A stretch of 64,000 nucleotides of DNA, taken from NCBI RefSeq assembly GCF_016612535.1, contig NZ_JAENXS010000007.1:74261-138260 (forward strand), in the 5' to 3' direction. Positions within the stretch are counted from its first letter, which is position 1. Each line of letters starts with the position of its first letter. The notes under the pieces are model-generated. The model worked only from the letters and a program-made list of their open reading frames with translations, ran no database searches and was not told where the DNA came from. The translations under genes were made by a program, and so were the position numbers. Shown piece after piece: positions 41,282 to 50,712 of the stretch. The stretch is from Bradyrhizobium diazoefficiens (GTDB taxonomy: Bacteria; Pseudomonadota; Alphaproteobacteria; Rhizobiales; Xanthobacteraceae).

Positions 41282-42541
41282 TTACCCCTCACGCGGCTTG
41301 AAATTCTCGATCACCCGCAGCAAAACGCGCGCACCGGCGTCGGCGTCCGCCAATTCGACATGCTCGTCCGGGTGATGGCTGATGCCACCGCGGCAGCGGA
41401 CAAAGATCATGCCGACATCGGCGATGTCGATCATTGCCATGCCATCGTGCCCTGCTCCGCTCGGCAGCTCGAAGGCGAAAAAACCTTCAGCGGCGATTGC
41501 CTGTGCGATCTGATCCTTCAGCCAGGGCGCGCAGGGCGCGGTGCGGTTCTCGTGGGTAACGTCGAGCTGAAGCGTCAATTGCCGGCGCTTTGCGATCGCC
41601 TCGATCTGCCTGACGACATCGGCCACCGCCCGTTTGCGATGCATATCGGTCGGCGCGCGCATGTCGATGGTGAACGACACCTCGCCCGGAATGACGTTGG
41701 TCGCGCCTGGCCGCGCCTGGATGTAGCCGACGGTGCCGACCAGCCCGCCCTCGTCGGTGCGGCAAAACTGCTCGATCGCGCCGATGCACTCAGCCGCACC
41801 GAAGAGCGCGTCACGGCGCAGGGCCATCGGCACCGTACCGGCGTGGCCAGCCATGCCGGTGAGCCGTGCTGCCAGCCTTGTCGCGCCGGCGATCGCGGTG
41901 ACGACGCCGACGGGCAGGTTCCGCGCTTCCAGCACCGGTCCCTGCTCGATGTGCAATTCGAGATAGGCCAGCAGCTCGCCGCGGGCCCGCGCGGCGGCGC
42001 CGATATGATCGGGATCGAGACCAAACGTGACGAGCGCATCGCGCATCGAGACGCCGTCGCGATCACGCGTGTTCAAAACGCTCTCGTCGAACGTGCCGGC
42101 GACCGCACGGCTGCCGAACAAGGTCGAGGCAAAGCGAACGCCCTCCTCGTCGGCAAAGCCGACCACCTCGATCGCAAACGGCAGACGCTTGCCGCGGCGA
42201 CTGAGATCGGCGACGCAGGAGATCGCCGTGATCACGCCCAGCGGCCCGTCCCATTTGCCGGCGTCGCGCACGGTGTCGTAATGCGAGCCGAGCATCACGC
42301 AGGGCGCCTCCGGCCGCTCGCCCTCGTAGCGGCCGCAGACATTGCCCACCGCATCGAGATGCGCGCTCATGCCCGCCTCACGCATCCAGCCGAGGATGAG
42401 GTTCGAGGCCGTGCGCAGCTCCTTGCTGAGGTAGATACGGGTCAGCTTGCCGGTCTCTTCCGAAATCGTACCCAGCTCGTTGATGCGATGAACGATCTCC
42501 CTGCCGAGCGATGCATCTTGAACGGCCGTAGCAGCACCCAT
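41282..42541 (-). CDS. allC: Allantoate amidohydrolase
   Basis: This 419 aa M20-family enzyme hydrolyses allantoate to ureidoglycine, CO2 and ammonia. The two-metal site is visible: His87 in LGSHYDTV, Asp98 in KWDGPLG, and Glu132/133 in GFADEEGVRF. RFASTLFGSRAV and GRHPDEH-like RGGISHHPDEH near the end match the AllC/carbamoylase group. Given the purine genes to the right, allantoate is the likely substrate; N-carbamoyl-amino-acid hydrolysis is the alternative. It is divergent from the BMP transporter operon by 404 bp. Confidence 0.88.
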   Translation of the reverse strand: MGAATAVQDASLGREIVHRINELGTISEETGKLTRIYLSKELRTASNLILGWMREAGMSAHLDAVGNVCGRYEGERPEAPCVMLGSHYDTVRDAGKWDGPLGVITAISCVADLSRRGKRLPFAIEVVGFADEEGVRFASTLFGSRAVAGTFDESVLNTRDRDGVSMRDALVTFGLDPDHIGAAARARGELLAYLELHIEQGPVLEARNLPVGVVTAIAGATRLAARLTGMAGHAGTVPMALRRDALFGAAECIGAIEQFCRTDEGGLVGTVGYIQARPGATNVIPGEVSFTIDMRAPTDMHRKRAVADVVRQIEAIAKRRQLTLQLDVTHENRTAPCAPWLKDQIAQAIAAEGFFAFELPSGAGHDGMAMIDIADVGMIFVRCRGGISHHPDEHVELADADAGARVLLRVIENFKPREG

Positions 42542-42733
42542 CTCGGTCTAGCTTTCCATCCTGGAGACCGCGCCGCGGTCGTAACGACAATCGATACAAG
42601 TTCAGTGCCAGCTAAAATCATTCAGCCGGCGTCGTCCGAACCAGCGCGTGGTTAGCATGAATGTGAGTAGCCGGCAGAGCCGTCCAATCGTCGCTGCGCA
42701 CACGTGAGGCCCGGTTAAAACTGCTTAACTCCA

Positions 42734-42764
42734 TTGCATACAATCAAAAAATAGTGCCTATAAT
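42734..42764 (+). promoter_or_regulatory. Candidate promoter for the first BMP operon
   Basis: TTGCAT (42734-42739) is followed at 19 bp by a consensus TATAAT (42759-42764), in the AT-rich part of the 404-bp gap between allC and the transporter. The spacing is long. The -10 is the clearest in the gap. Confidence 0.4.
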
Positions 42765-42802
42765 TTAATCTGCCGCTTTCCTCATCAAGTTTCAGATCTT
42801 GG

Positions 42803-42816
42803 ATATATATATATAT
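42803..42816. repeat. (AT)7 microsatellite
   Basis: Fourteen bases of alternating A and T lie 130 bp before the BMP gene in an otherwise GC-rich genome. Slippage could alter the leader length. Confidence 0.8.
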
Positions 42817-42945
42817 TTCAAATACTTATGTCGAAATGTCCGCCCCATAGCCTCTGGCACGAAGCTTGCGACATCTTATCCCGGGCTCCGCCAGACCGGC
42901 GCAGCCGCGAGATTGAGGCGGTCCAGCCGCCAAGGGGAGCAAGCA

Positions 42946-44058
42946 ATGGATTTTGGCAGGATTTCACGACGGCATTTGTTGCAGGGCGGGGCCGCCCTCA
43001 CCCTCGGCGCGGCGGCCGGCGCCCGCCCGGCCTTCGCAGCCGACACCACCATCGGCTTCATCTATGTCGGCTCGCGCGACGACTACGGATACAATCAGGC
43101 GCACGCACAGGGCGCGGCGGCGCTGAAGAAGATTCCCGGCCTCAAGGTCGTCGAGGAAGAGAAGGTGCCGGAAACCGACGCAGTCGAGAAGACCATGGAA
43201 TCCATGATCAATCTCGACGGCGCCACCCTGCTGTTCCCGACCTCGTTCGGCTACTACAATCCGCACGTGATCAAGATGGCCAACAAGTTTCCGAAGCTGC
43301 GCTTCGAGCATTGCGGCGGCCTCTGGAGCGACAAGGACCCGAAGAACGCCGGCAGCTATTTCGGCTACATTGACGAAGCCCAGTACATCTCCGGCATCAT
43401 CGCAGGCTACACCTCGAAGAGCGGCAAGCTCGGCTTCGTCGCGGCTAAGCCGATCCCGCAGGTGCTGCGCAACATCAACGCCTTCGCGCTTGGCGCCAAG
43501 CTCGCCAATCCGAAGGCCACGACCCAGGTGATCTTCACTGGTGACTGGTCGATGCCGGTCAAGGAAGCCGAAGCCACCAACAGCCTGATCGACCAGGGCG
43601 TGGACGTGCTGACCTGTCACGTCGACGGTCCGAAGACCATGGTCGAGAACGCCGCCCGCCGCGGCGCCATGGTGTGCGGCTACCACGTCAACCAGTCGCC
43701 GCTCGCGCCGAAGGCGTATCTCACCGGCGCGGAGTGGAACTGGGAAGCGCTGTACCCGAAGTTCGTCAAGATGATCGCCGCCGGCGAGACCATCCCGAAC
43801 TTCTATCGCGGCGGCCTCAAGGAAGAGATCGTCAAGACTTCGCCCTATGGCGAGGCGGTCGGCGCGGAAGCGCGAAAGCATGCTGACGACATCAAGGCCA
43901 AGTTCTTGTCCGCCAACGGCTACGCCATCTTCAAGGGCGGGCTCGTCGACAACAAGGGCAAGACGGTGATCGCGGCTGGCACCGATCGCGGCCAGAAGGA
44001 TCCTGAGCTCGAGAAGATGGACTATCTCGTCGAAGGCGTGATCGGAGCGACTTCGTGA
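42946..44058 (+). CDS. BMP-family ABC substrate-binding protein (importer 1)
   Basis: This 370 aa exported protein has a Tat signal (S-R-R-H-L-L-Q-G-G). The BMP domain begins TTIGFIYVGSRDDYGYNQAH, with TLLFPTSFGYYNP and VICGYHVNQSPLAPKAYLTG downstream. Bacterial BMP proteins of ABC importers bind nucleosides, nucleobases or related N-heterocycles. A GGGGAG site lies seven bases before the ATG. Its stop overlaps the GTG of the first permease. Other importer genes and biuret hydrolase follow, so its ligand could be a purine or biuret. Confidence 0.9.
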   Translation: MDFGRISRRHLLQGGAALTLGAAAGARPAFAADTTIGFIYVGSRDDYGYNQAHAQGAAALKKIPGLKVVEEEKVPETDAVEKTMESMINLDGATLLFPTSFGYYNPHVIKMANKFPKLRFEHCGGLWSDKDPKNAGSYFGYIDEAQYISGIIAGYTSKSGKLGFVAAKPIPQVLRNINAFALGAKLANPKATTQVIFTGDWSMPVKEAEATNSLIDQGVDVLTCHVDGPKTMVENAARRGAMVCGYHVNQSPLAPKAYLTGAEWNWEALYPKFVKMIAAGETIPNFYRGGLKEEIVKTSPYGEAVGAEARKHADDIKAKFLSANGYAIFKGGLVDNKGKTVIAAGTDRGQKDPELEKMDYLVEGVIGATS

Positions 44059-45167
44059 CATCGGAAGCAGCGGATTCTGCCGAGGCGGTCGGGACAATTG
44101 CCCCGGCCGCCGACCCCGGCTTTCTCCGACGCCACGGCGGCACGATTGGGTATGTCCTGATCCCGGGCGCGGCGCTTGCCGGCGCGCTCGTGGTCTTCGG
44201 CATCTTCGTCATGCTGTTCGGCAAGAACCCGCTGGACCTCTATTTCTACATGTACTACGGCGCGTTCGGCACCTGGTTCTCCTGGCAGAACACACTGACG
44301 CGCGCGGCGCCGCTCATCCTCACCGCACTTTGCACGGCGCTGCCCGCACAGCTCGGCATGGTCATCATCGGCGGTGAAGGCGCGCTGCTGATCGGCGCGC
44401 TGTCGGCGACGAGCGCCGCACTGCTACTTCAGGGCATGCCGCCGCTCATTGTGCAGATCGCCATGGTCATCGCCGGGGTGACCGGCGGTGGCTTATGGAT
44501 CATGCTCGCGGGCGCATTGCGGCAGTATCGCGGCGTCAATGAAACAATATCCAGCCTCCTGCTGGTCTACATTGCGCTCGCGATCCTCAATCATCTCGTC
44601 GAAGGCATGATGCGGGATCCCGCGAGCCTCAACAAGCCGTCAACCCGCGAGATCGGCGCCGCCAACATGATCGGCTCCATCCCCGGCACCGACGTACATT
44701 GGGGCCTCGTCTTCGGCCTGATCGCCGCAATCGCAGCCTACGTCCTGATCTATCATACCGTGTTCGGCTTCGCCGCGCGGGTGGCGGGCGGCAACATTCG
44801 CGCCGCCAAGATCGTCGGCCTCGATGTCAGCAAGCTGATCCTGACCATCTGCTTCCTCGCCGGCGGCGCCGCCGGCCTCGCCGGCATGGTCGAGGTTGCC
44901 GCCGTACAGGGCCGCACCAATGCCAATCTCGCTGCCGGCTACGGCTTCACCGGCATTCTCGTCGCCTTCCTGGCGCGGCAAAATCCGCTCGCGATTATCC
45001 CCGTCGCGATCCTGCTTGGCGGCATCAGCGCCAGCGGCGGCCTGCTGCAACGCCGCCTGGGCCTGCCCGACGCCTCCGTGCTGGTGCTCCAGGGCATCAT
45101 CTTCGTCTTCGTGCTCGCCAGCGATGCGCTCTACGGCCGCATCGGATTCCTGAAGGGAAAATCCTGA
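44055..45167 (+). CDS. ABC transporter permease 1 (importer 1)
   Basis: This 370 aa inner-membrane protein starts at GTG, overlapping the BMP stop (GTGA). It has about ten membrane helices, with the branched-chain/ribose-type permease outline: GEGALLIGALSATSAALLLQ, then KIVGLDVSKLILTICFLAGG and ALAGLAGMVE-like stretches. It forms the channel with the next permease. Coupled translation with the following gene is supported by a 1-bp gap. Confidence 0.88.
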   Translation: MTSEAADSAEAVGTIAPAADPGFLRRHGGTIGYVLIPGAALAGALVVFGIFVMLFGKNPLDLYFYMYYGAFGTWFSWQNTLTRAAPLILTALCTALPAQLGMVIIGGEGALLIGALSATSAALLLQGMPPLIVQIAMVIAGVTGGGLWIMLAGALRQYRGVNETISSLLLVYIALAILNHLVEGMMRDPASLNKPSTREIGAANMIGSIPGTDVHWGLVFGLIAAIAAYVLIYHTVFGFAARVAGGNIRAAKIVGLDVSKLILTICFLAGGAAGLAGMVEVAAVQGRTNANLAAGYGFTGILVAFLARQNPLAIIPVAILLGGISASGGLLQRRLGLPDASVLVLQGIIFVFVLASDALYGRIGFLKGKS

Positions 45168-45168
45168 G

Positions 45169-46095
45169 ATGGCGGACGGATCGATCGGACTCTGGACCGT
45201 TCCCCTCGCCGTACTCGGCGGCGCCATTCGCGTCTCCACGCCGTTCCTGTTCGTGAGCCTGGGCGAATGCATCACCGAGCGTTCGGGCCGTATCAATCTC
45301 GGCCTTGAAGGTACGCTGGTGATGGGCGCGATGAGCGCCTATGGCATCTCCTACCTCACGGGATCGCCGTGGCTCGGCGTGCTTGCCGCTGGCATCACCG
45401 GTGCGCTTCTCGGCGCACTGCACGCCGGCATATGCTCGCTGCCGCGCGTCAACGACGTCGCGGTCGGCATCGCGTTGATGCTGTTCGGCACTGGTCTCGC
45501 CTTCTATCTCGGCAAGCCGCTGATCGAGCCGACCGCGCCGCGGTTGCCCGCGATCGATTTCGGCTGGTGGAGCGACATCCCGCAGGTTCGCGCGGCGCTC
45601 CGCGTCAACGTTCTCTTCCTGATCGGTGTCGCGCTCGCGCCAATCCTCTATTGGGCCTTCCGCGCCACGCGCTGGGGCTTGCTCATCCGCACCGCCGGCG
45701 AGAGCTCTGACGCCGCGCGCGCGATGGGCCACTCCGTGCTCTTGATCCGCCTGCGCGCGACCATGGTCGGCGGCTTTCTTGCCGGCATCGGCGGCTCCTT
45801 CCTGTCATTATTCTATCCCGGCAGCTGGAACGAAGGCCTGTCGTCGGGCCAGGGCATTACTGCCGTGGCGCTCGTGATCTTTGCGCGCTGGGATCCCCTG
45901 CTCTGTCTGTGGGCCTCGCTCGCCTTCGGCGGCGCAGCAGCGCTGGGACCGGCGCTGCAATCGGTCGGCGTCACCTCCGGCTATCACCTCTTCAACGCCG
46001 CGCCCTACATCCTGACGCTGGCGATCATGATCATCACCTGCTCGCCGAAACGCACGCTGACCGGAGCCCCGGCCGAATTGTCGATCACCCGCTAG
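45169..46095 (+). CDS. ABC transporter permease 2 (importer 1)
   Basis: This 308 aa inner-membrane protein has eight or so helices and the pair-type permease signature: [30 protein letters not shown], and near the end [20 protein letters not shown]. The ATG lies one base after the previous stop. The E-R-S-G-x-x-N-L-G motif recurs in the second importer's permease at 53346. It heterodimerises with the 370 aa permease. Confidence 0.88.
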   Translation: MADGSIGLWTVPLAVLGGAIRVSTPFLFVSLGECITERSGRINLGLEGTLVMGAMSAYGISYLTGSPWLGVLAAGITGALLGALHAGICSLPRVNDVAVGIALMLFGTGLAFYLGKPLIEPTAPRLPAIDFGWWSDIPQVRAALRVNVLFLIGVALAPILYWAFRATRWGLLIRTAGESSDAARAMGHSVLLIRLRATMVGGFLAGIGGSFLSLFYPGSWNEGLSSGQGITAVALVIFARWDPLLCLWASLAFGGAAALGPALQSVGVTSGYHLFNAAPYILTLAIMIITCSPKRTLTGAPAELSITR

Positions 46096-46106
46096 AGAGC
46101 GAAACC

Positions 46107-46790
46107 ATGCCCGAGCGCTACCTCAAGTCCGAGCCCTATGCCTGGCCTTACAATGGCGATCTCCGCCCCGAGAACACCGCGCTCATCATCATCGACATGC
46201 AGACCGATTTCTGCGGCGTCGGCGGCTATGTCGACAAGATGGGCTACGATCTCTCCCTGACGCGGGCGCCGATCGAACCGATCAAGAAGCTGCTCGCGGC
46301 CATGCGGAGCCAGGGCTTCCACATCATACACACCCGTGAAGGCCATCGCCCGGATCTCTCGGATCTGCCCGCCAACAAGCGTTGGCGCTCGCGCCAGATC
46401 GGCGCCGGCATCGGCGATCCCGGACCCTGCGGCCGCATTCTGGTGCGCGGCGAGCCCGGTTGGGACATCATCGAGGAGCTGGCGCCACGGCCAGACGAGC
46501 CTGTCATCGACAAGCCCGGTAAGGGCTCGTTCTGCGCCACTGATCTCGAACTGATCCTGCGCGTGCGCGGCATCGAGAACATCGTGCTGACCGGCATCAC
46601 CACTGATGTCTGCGTCCACACCACCATGCGGGAGGCCAACGACCGCGGCTTCGAATGTATCCTGCTGCACGATTGCTGCGGCGCGACCGACAGGAGCAAT
46701 CACGAGCACGCACTGAAGATGATCAAGATGCAAGGCGGCGTGTTCGGCGCGGTCTCGACATCGGACGCCTTCATCGGAGCGATTTCGTGA
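46107..46790 (+). CDS. biuH: Biuret amidohydrolase
   Basis: This 227 aa isochorismatase-fold enzyme matches rhizobial biuret hydrolase (BiuH) over its whole length as I recall it, including the shared opening [22 protein letters not shown] and [15 protein letters not shown]. The catalytic triad is Asp30, Lys136 (DKPGKG) and Cys169 (TTDVC). The recalled Rhizobium numbering Asp36/Lys142/Cys175 fits with a constant offset of six. It cleaves biuret to allophanate and ammonia. It sits inside an ABC importer operon, with its TGA overlapping the ATPase GTG. Confidence 0.85.
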   Translation: MPERYLKSEPYAWPYNGDLRPENTALIIIDMQTDFCGVGGYVDKMGYDLSLTRAPIEPIKKLLAAMRSQGFHIIHTREGHRPDLSDLPANKRWRSRQIGAGIGDPGPCGRILVRGEPGWDIIEELAPRPDEPVIDKPGKGSFCATDLELILRVRGIENIVLTGITTDVCVHTTMREANDRGFECILLHDCCGATDRSNHEHALKMIKMQGGVFGAVSTSDAFIGAIS

Positions 46791-48319
46791 TCATCGGCGA
46801 AACGCCTCCGCCCTCGGGCGCCTTCGGCGTCAACGCCATCGCCATGACCATGCGTTTCGGCGACTTCCTGGCGCTGGACAATGTCGAGCTGAAGGTGCGG
46901 CCGGGCTCGTTCCATGCACTGCTCGGCGAGAACGGCGCCGGCAAATCGACCCTCGTCAAGTGCATCATGGGCTATTACCACGCGACCGAAGGCGACATCA
47001 TCGTCGGCGACCATGAGCAGACGATCGCCAATCCGAAGGATGCGCACGCGCTCGGCCTTGGCATGGTCTACCAGAACTTTACGCTAGTGCCGGCCATGAC
47101 GGTTGCCGAAAACCTCGTGCTGGCGCGCGACGATGTGCCGGCCGTGGTGAACTGGCCGAAGGAGATGAAGGAGCTCGAGGCGTGCCTGGCCCGCATGCCC
47201 TTCAAGGTGCCGCTCTCCGCAAAGGTCTCCGACATCTCCGCTGGCGAGCGGCAGAAATGCGAGATCCTCAAGCAGCTCTATCTCAAGCGCCGCTTCCTCA
47301 TCCTGGACGAGCCGACTTCGGTGCTGACGCCGGCGGAGGCCGACGAGGTGCTCGGCATGCTCCGCGGCATGGTGGTCAAGGGCGAGCTGACCATTCTGAT
47401 GATCACGCACAAATTCCGCGAGGTCATGGCTTTCGCTGACGAGGTCACCATCCTGCGCCGCGGCAAGCTCGCAGGTGCCGGCAAGGTCGCCGAGCTCACG
47501 CCGGACGCGATGGCCCGCACCATGATCGGCGCTGAGGAGCTGACGGTGCAGCCGCCCCGCACTGGCGAAGCCGGACAGGCGCGGTTGGAGATCGAGAAAG
47601 TGCGCGCACTGGACGATGCCGGTGCGATCGCCGTTCACGACGTCTCGCTGACCGTGCGTGCCGGCGAGATCGTCGGCATCGCCGGCGTCTCCGGCAACGG
47701 CCAGCGCCAACTCGTCGAGGTGCTGGCAGGCCAGCGCGAGGCGGAGGGCGGTGAAATCCGCGTCGCCGGCGATCCCTATCACGCCAGCCGTGAGGAGATG
47801 CGCCGGCACAAAATGTCGCTCCTCCCCGAGGAGCCACTGAAGAATGCCTGCGTCGGCGGCATGAGCGTGGCCGACAACATCGCCTTCCGCGAGTTCGACC
47901 GCGCGCCCTTTGCCAGCGGCGGCTGGTGGCTCAATCGCGGGGCCTTCCGCGACGACGCCAGGAAGAAGATCGGCCAGTACAAGATCAAGACCCGCACGCC
48001 GGATACGCCGATCTCGGCGCTGTCCGGCGGCAACGTCCAGCGCGCCGTTCTCGCCCGCGAGCTCGGCGGCCACGTCGAGGTGCTGATCGCGGCCAATCCC
48101 TGCTTCGGCCTCGACTTCGCGGCCGTGGCGCAGATCCACGCCGAGATCATGGCCGCGCGCAATCGCGGCGCCGCGGTGCTGCTGGTCAGCGAGGATCTCG
48201 ACGAACTGCTCGAACTATCGGATCGGCTGCTGGTGATGTTCCACGGCGAATTCGTGTATGAAGCTCGTACCAGCGAAGCCGATCTCACCGAGGTCGGCCG
48301 ACACATGGCGGGGCACTGA
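46787..48319 (+). CDS. ABC transporter ATPase, double domain (importer 1)
   Basis: This 510 aa protein starts at GTG overlapping the biuH stop (GTGA). It has two ABC domains. The first has Walker A GENGAGKS, signature SAGERQK and Walker [10 protein letters not shown]. The second has a degenerate P-loop ([17 protein letters not shown]) and LSGGNVQRA. This is the RbsA/YufO arrangement in which only the first site is fully active. It powers uptake through the two permeases. An in-frame run upstream of GTG is open but unsupported. Confidence 0.9.
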   Translation: MIIGETPPPSGAFGVNAIAMTMRFGDFLALDNVELKVRPGSFHALLGENGAGKSTLVKCIMGYYHATEGDIIVGDHEQTIANPKDAHALGLGMVYQNFTLVPAMTVAENLVLARDDVPAVVNWPKEMKELEACLARMPFKVPLSAKVSDISAGERQKCEILKQLYLKRRFLILDEPTSVLTPAEADEVLGMLRGMVVKGELTILMITHKFREVMAFADEVTILRRGKLAGAGKVAELTPDAMARTMIGAEELTVQPPRTGEAGQARLEIEKVRALDDAGAIAVHDVSLTVRAGEIVGIAGVSGNGQRQLVEVLAGQREAEGGEIRVAGDPYHASREEMRRHKMSLLPEEPLKNACVGGMSVADNIAFREFDRAPFASGGWWLNRGAFRDDARKKIGQYKIKTRTPDTPISALSGGNVQRAVLARELGGHVEVLIAANPCFGLDFAAVAQIHAEIMAARNRGAAVLLVSEDLDELLELSDRLLVMFHGEFVYEARTSEADLTEVGRHMAGH

Positions 48320-48332
48320 CCGCGGAGCAGCG

Positions 48333-48818
48333 ATGGACGACGTCAGCGAACGCGACGAACACTTCCTGCGCCTGTCCTTTACGGTCGCCCGTCGTTCCCT
48401 CACCCACGGCAATCATCCGTTCGGCTGCATCGTCGTCGATGCCGGCGGCACGGTGCTGATCGAGACCGAGAACGGCTACCTGCCGGACCACGACGCCACC
48501 GCGCATGCCGAGCGCCTCGCGGCCACCCAGGCCTGCCGCACGCTCAATCACGAAGTTCTCGCCCGGTCGACGCTGTATTCCTCCGCAGAGCCCTGCGCGA
48601 TGTGCGCCGGCGCGATCTACTGGGCCGGCATCGGTCGCGTCGTCTACGGCCTCAGTGAGCACCGCCTGCGCGGCATCACCGGCAATCATCCGGAGAACCC
48701 GACGCTCGACCTGCCCTGCCGCGAGGTCTTTGCCAGTGGCCAGCGGCCGACGGAGGTCATCGGCCCGCTGCTCGAAGATGAGGCCGCAGCGCTGCACGAC
48801 GGTGTGTGGTCGAAATAG
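48333..48818 (+). CDS. Guanine deaminase-like nucleobase deaminase
   Basis: This 161 aa protein of the cytidine-deaminase fold has HAERLAA (zinc-ligand His with catalytic Glu) and EPCAMCAG (two zinc Cys). Length and layout fit bacterial guanine deaminase GuaD (about 156 aa), which turns guanine into xanthine and ammonia. Position in a purine-type importer operon, 13 bp after the ATPase stop, supports that. A tRNA adenosine deaminase is the alternative; the C-terminal region differs. It would feed xanthine to the XDH encoded at 57 kb. Confidence 0.8.
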   Translation: MDDVSERDEHFLRLSFTVARRSLTHGNHPFGCIVVDAGGTVLIETENGYLPDHDATAHAERLAATQACRTLNHEVLARSTLYSSAEPCAMCAGAIYWAGIGRVVYGLSEHRLRGITGNHPENPTLDLPCREVFASGQRPTEVIGPLLEDEAAALHDGVWSK

Positions 48819-48835
48819 GCGGGACCACGAACTCC

Positions 48836-48958
48836 GAATCGTAGGGTGGGTTAGCCTTGCGACTGCGCGAAGCGCAATTCGCACGGCGTAACCCACCTTT
48901 TTGCACTCCGCTTAGACAGAAGTGGTGGGTTACGCATCGCTAACCCACCCTACGATTC
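48836..48958. repeat. Nested palindromic intergenic repeat
   Basis: A 20-bp perfect inverted repeat (48836-48855 with 48939-48958) encloses a second, 12-bp one (48886-48897 with 48924-48935). The outer arm contains GTAGGGTGGGTTAGC and the inner arm GCGTAACCCACC. Each arm looks like one copy of a GTAGGGTGGGTTAGC...GCGTAACCCACC unit, so this is two such units head-to-head. I recall this unit as widespread in Bradyrhizobium intergenic DNA. It lies between the deaminase and outer-membrane-protein genes. Confidence 0.8.
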
Positions 48959-48973
48959 CGTGCCCCAAACGCA

Positions 48974-49007
48974 GGATGGCGCCGCGCATTGCTGCGCGGC
49001 GCCATCC
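48974..49007 (-). terminator. Terminator hairpin of the outer-membrane protein gene
   Basis: A 15-bp perfect hairpin (GGATGGCGCCGCGCA with its complement, 4-nt loop) lies 21 bp after the stop of the minus-strand gene at 49029. The minus strand continues TGCGTTTGG, with only a short T run, so it is strong by stem and modest by tail. Confidence 0.7.
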
Positions 49008-49028
49008 GAACCTTATGACTTCAGTCGA

Positions 49029-50132
49029 TTAGAACTTCACAGTGATACCACCGTAGACCGTCGACTCGGTGCAGCTCTTAGTGCTTTGGCCGGTCGCGGC
49101 GACCGTGCAGACGCCGGCCATCGCGTTGTGATCGAGGCCGAACTTGTTCTGCCAGTAGCGGTAGGCCACCCAAAGATCCACGAAGTGCGAGTACTTGTCA
49201 CCCCAGACCGCCTTCGAGGCGTCGAAGGTCAGGCGGATCGGTTCGCTGTTGAGCTCGGTCTTGGACTTGGTGCTGAAGATGCCAGTGCCAGACAGCGCAG
49301 AAAGACCGTTCGAGTCACCCTTCGGACCGTACCAGCCGGCGCGGCCGCTGATCGACCAGAACTGCATGTTCGGCGGCAGGAAGCCGAGATCCATGTAGTA
49401 GTTGATTTCGACGGCCCAGGTCGGGTTGTAGCTGACGTTGCCGTCCGAGTTACAGGCCACACCTGCCGGGCCTGCGACGAACAGGCCGCACTGGGTGAAG
49501 GCGTTATGGTTCGAGAATTCCCAGTACATCAACGGAGCGACGTTGATGTAGCCCTTGTAGGGAAGGTCGAAGGCAAACTGCAGACCGGCGACGACGTCGC
49601 GCTTGGCGGGTGCCAGGAAGTTGTTCTCGGTGTTGGCGTCCATACCGACTTCGAACGAGATGTTGTGCAGCGGACCCATGGTGAAGGTCTTGGTGTTGAA
49701 CAGCTCGTTCCAGCCGAAGGTCGAGCGGAACAGGCCATAGATCTCGGTTGCGCCCGCACAGTCGCCGGCGCCGGTGATGGTTACGCCCGGCGCGATGCAA
49801 GGGCTGGCAGGATCGTTATGACCCGACTTGAACATCGAGATCGTGAAGAAGTTGGTGCCGTAGGCCCAGAGGTCGAAGTGGGTGAAGGAGTAGACCTGCT
49901 TGGCGGTGGTGCCGTTGATGCTGCCGTCCGGGCGCGTGCTCCACATGCCGGGGTCGGTGCCCTTCGGCATCCAGGAGAACGACACGCGGTTGTCGATCAC
50001 GAGGAAGAACGGGAGGTCGGGGGCCTTCTTGGCGGCCTTGACCGGCAGATCCGCAGCCTGAGCCAAGCCACCGGTCGCGAGCGTAGCAAGTGACAGCACA
50101 GCGGCTGCAATTGCCTTGAAACAAAACAACAT
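49029..50132 (-). CDS. Outer-membrane channel-like protein
   Basis: This 367 aa protein has a signal peptide (AVLSLATLATGGLAQA, then ADLPVKAAK). The sequence is rich in aromatic residues in beta-barrel rhythm (VSFSWMPKGTDPGMW, FGWNELFNTKTFTMG, YWEFSNHNAF) and ends TVYGGITVKF, a typical outer-membrane final strand with Phe. It recalls Tsx-type nucleoside channels in size and aromatic style, but no motif proves it. It lies between two BMP-type importers, so it may let purines or biuret cross the outer membrane; that is inference from neighbourhood. Confidence 0.7.
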   Translation of the reverse strand: MLFCFKAIAAAVLSLATLATGGLAQAADLPVKAAKKAPDLPFFLVIDNRVSFSWMPKGTDPGMWSTRPDGSINGTTAKQVYSFTHFDLWAYGTNFFTISMFKSGHNDPASPCIAPGVTITGAGDCAGATEIYGLFRSTFGWNELFNTKTFTMGPLHNISFEVGMDANTENNFLAPAKRDVVAGLQFAFDLPYKGYINVAPLMYWEFSNHNAFTQCGLFVAGPAGVACNSDGNVSYNPTWAVEINYYMDLGFLPPNMQFWSISGRAGWYGPKGDSNGLSALSGTGIFSTKSKTELNSEPIRLTFDASKAVWGDKYSHFVDLWVAYRYWQNKFGLDHNAMAGVCTVAATGQSTKSCTESTVYGGITVKF

Positions 50133-50712
50133 CCTGAATACCCCCAAGTTTGGACACGTAAAAATGAACGTCCCTTGGTGCGACACTTGCGCCGAACTCT
50201 CGGAGTGAGAAGCCTCAACTTCTTTCAAGGCATGCCGCTTGTTTCGGCAGCGCGCGGCATTCCACCGCAGATTTTTGAGGGATTTGCGCGGTGCGATGGC
50301 AGACGATCGGCGACGCCGGAGCCGATATTGCCGGATATTCCCGATTGATTCTGCTTGGCTTTTGCGTCGAGACAACATCCCCAGCGCGGCTGTCGAAGAC
50401 GGCCGCTATCGCCGTAGTGAAATGCATACGAGCGGTGGCGCGGCTTTGCTCAACTTCACGTCAAGCCTGCATAGCGGGTTCCGATTTGGCTTGAACCGTC
50501 ACAAATTTGCAACAGCCGATGCTGGCGGAGCGCGAGGACCGCGGCGGCGAACCCGCGAGGTTGGGATCTTCGTCGCGCAACGAGCAGTGCGACTCGCGAC
50601 ACCGGCTTCCTGCCGAAGCGTTGAGCAAGGGATGACGCTTTTTCACACCTTACGCGGCGGTTCAAACTAGCCCACTATTGAGGCACTTCACCCCACGCAA
50701 GCGTGTCAGCGA
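50133..50712. other. Divergent intergenic interval between channel and importer 2
   Basis: About 580 bp between genes read outward in both directions, so it must hold both promoters. No clear -10/-35 pair or operator stands out by eye, and no palindrome was found. Confidence 0.4.

Noticed and set aside
41216..42655. 479-codon plus-strand ORF
   Set aside because: It is the shadow of allC, whose metal-ligand motifs lie on the other strand.
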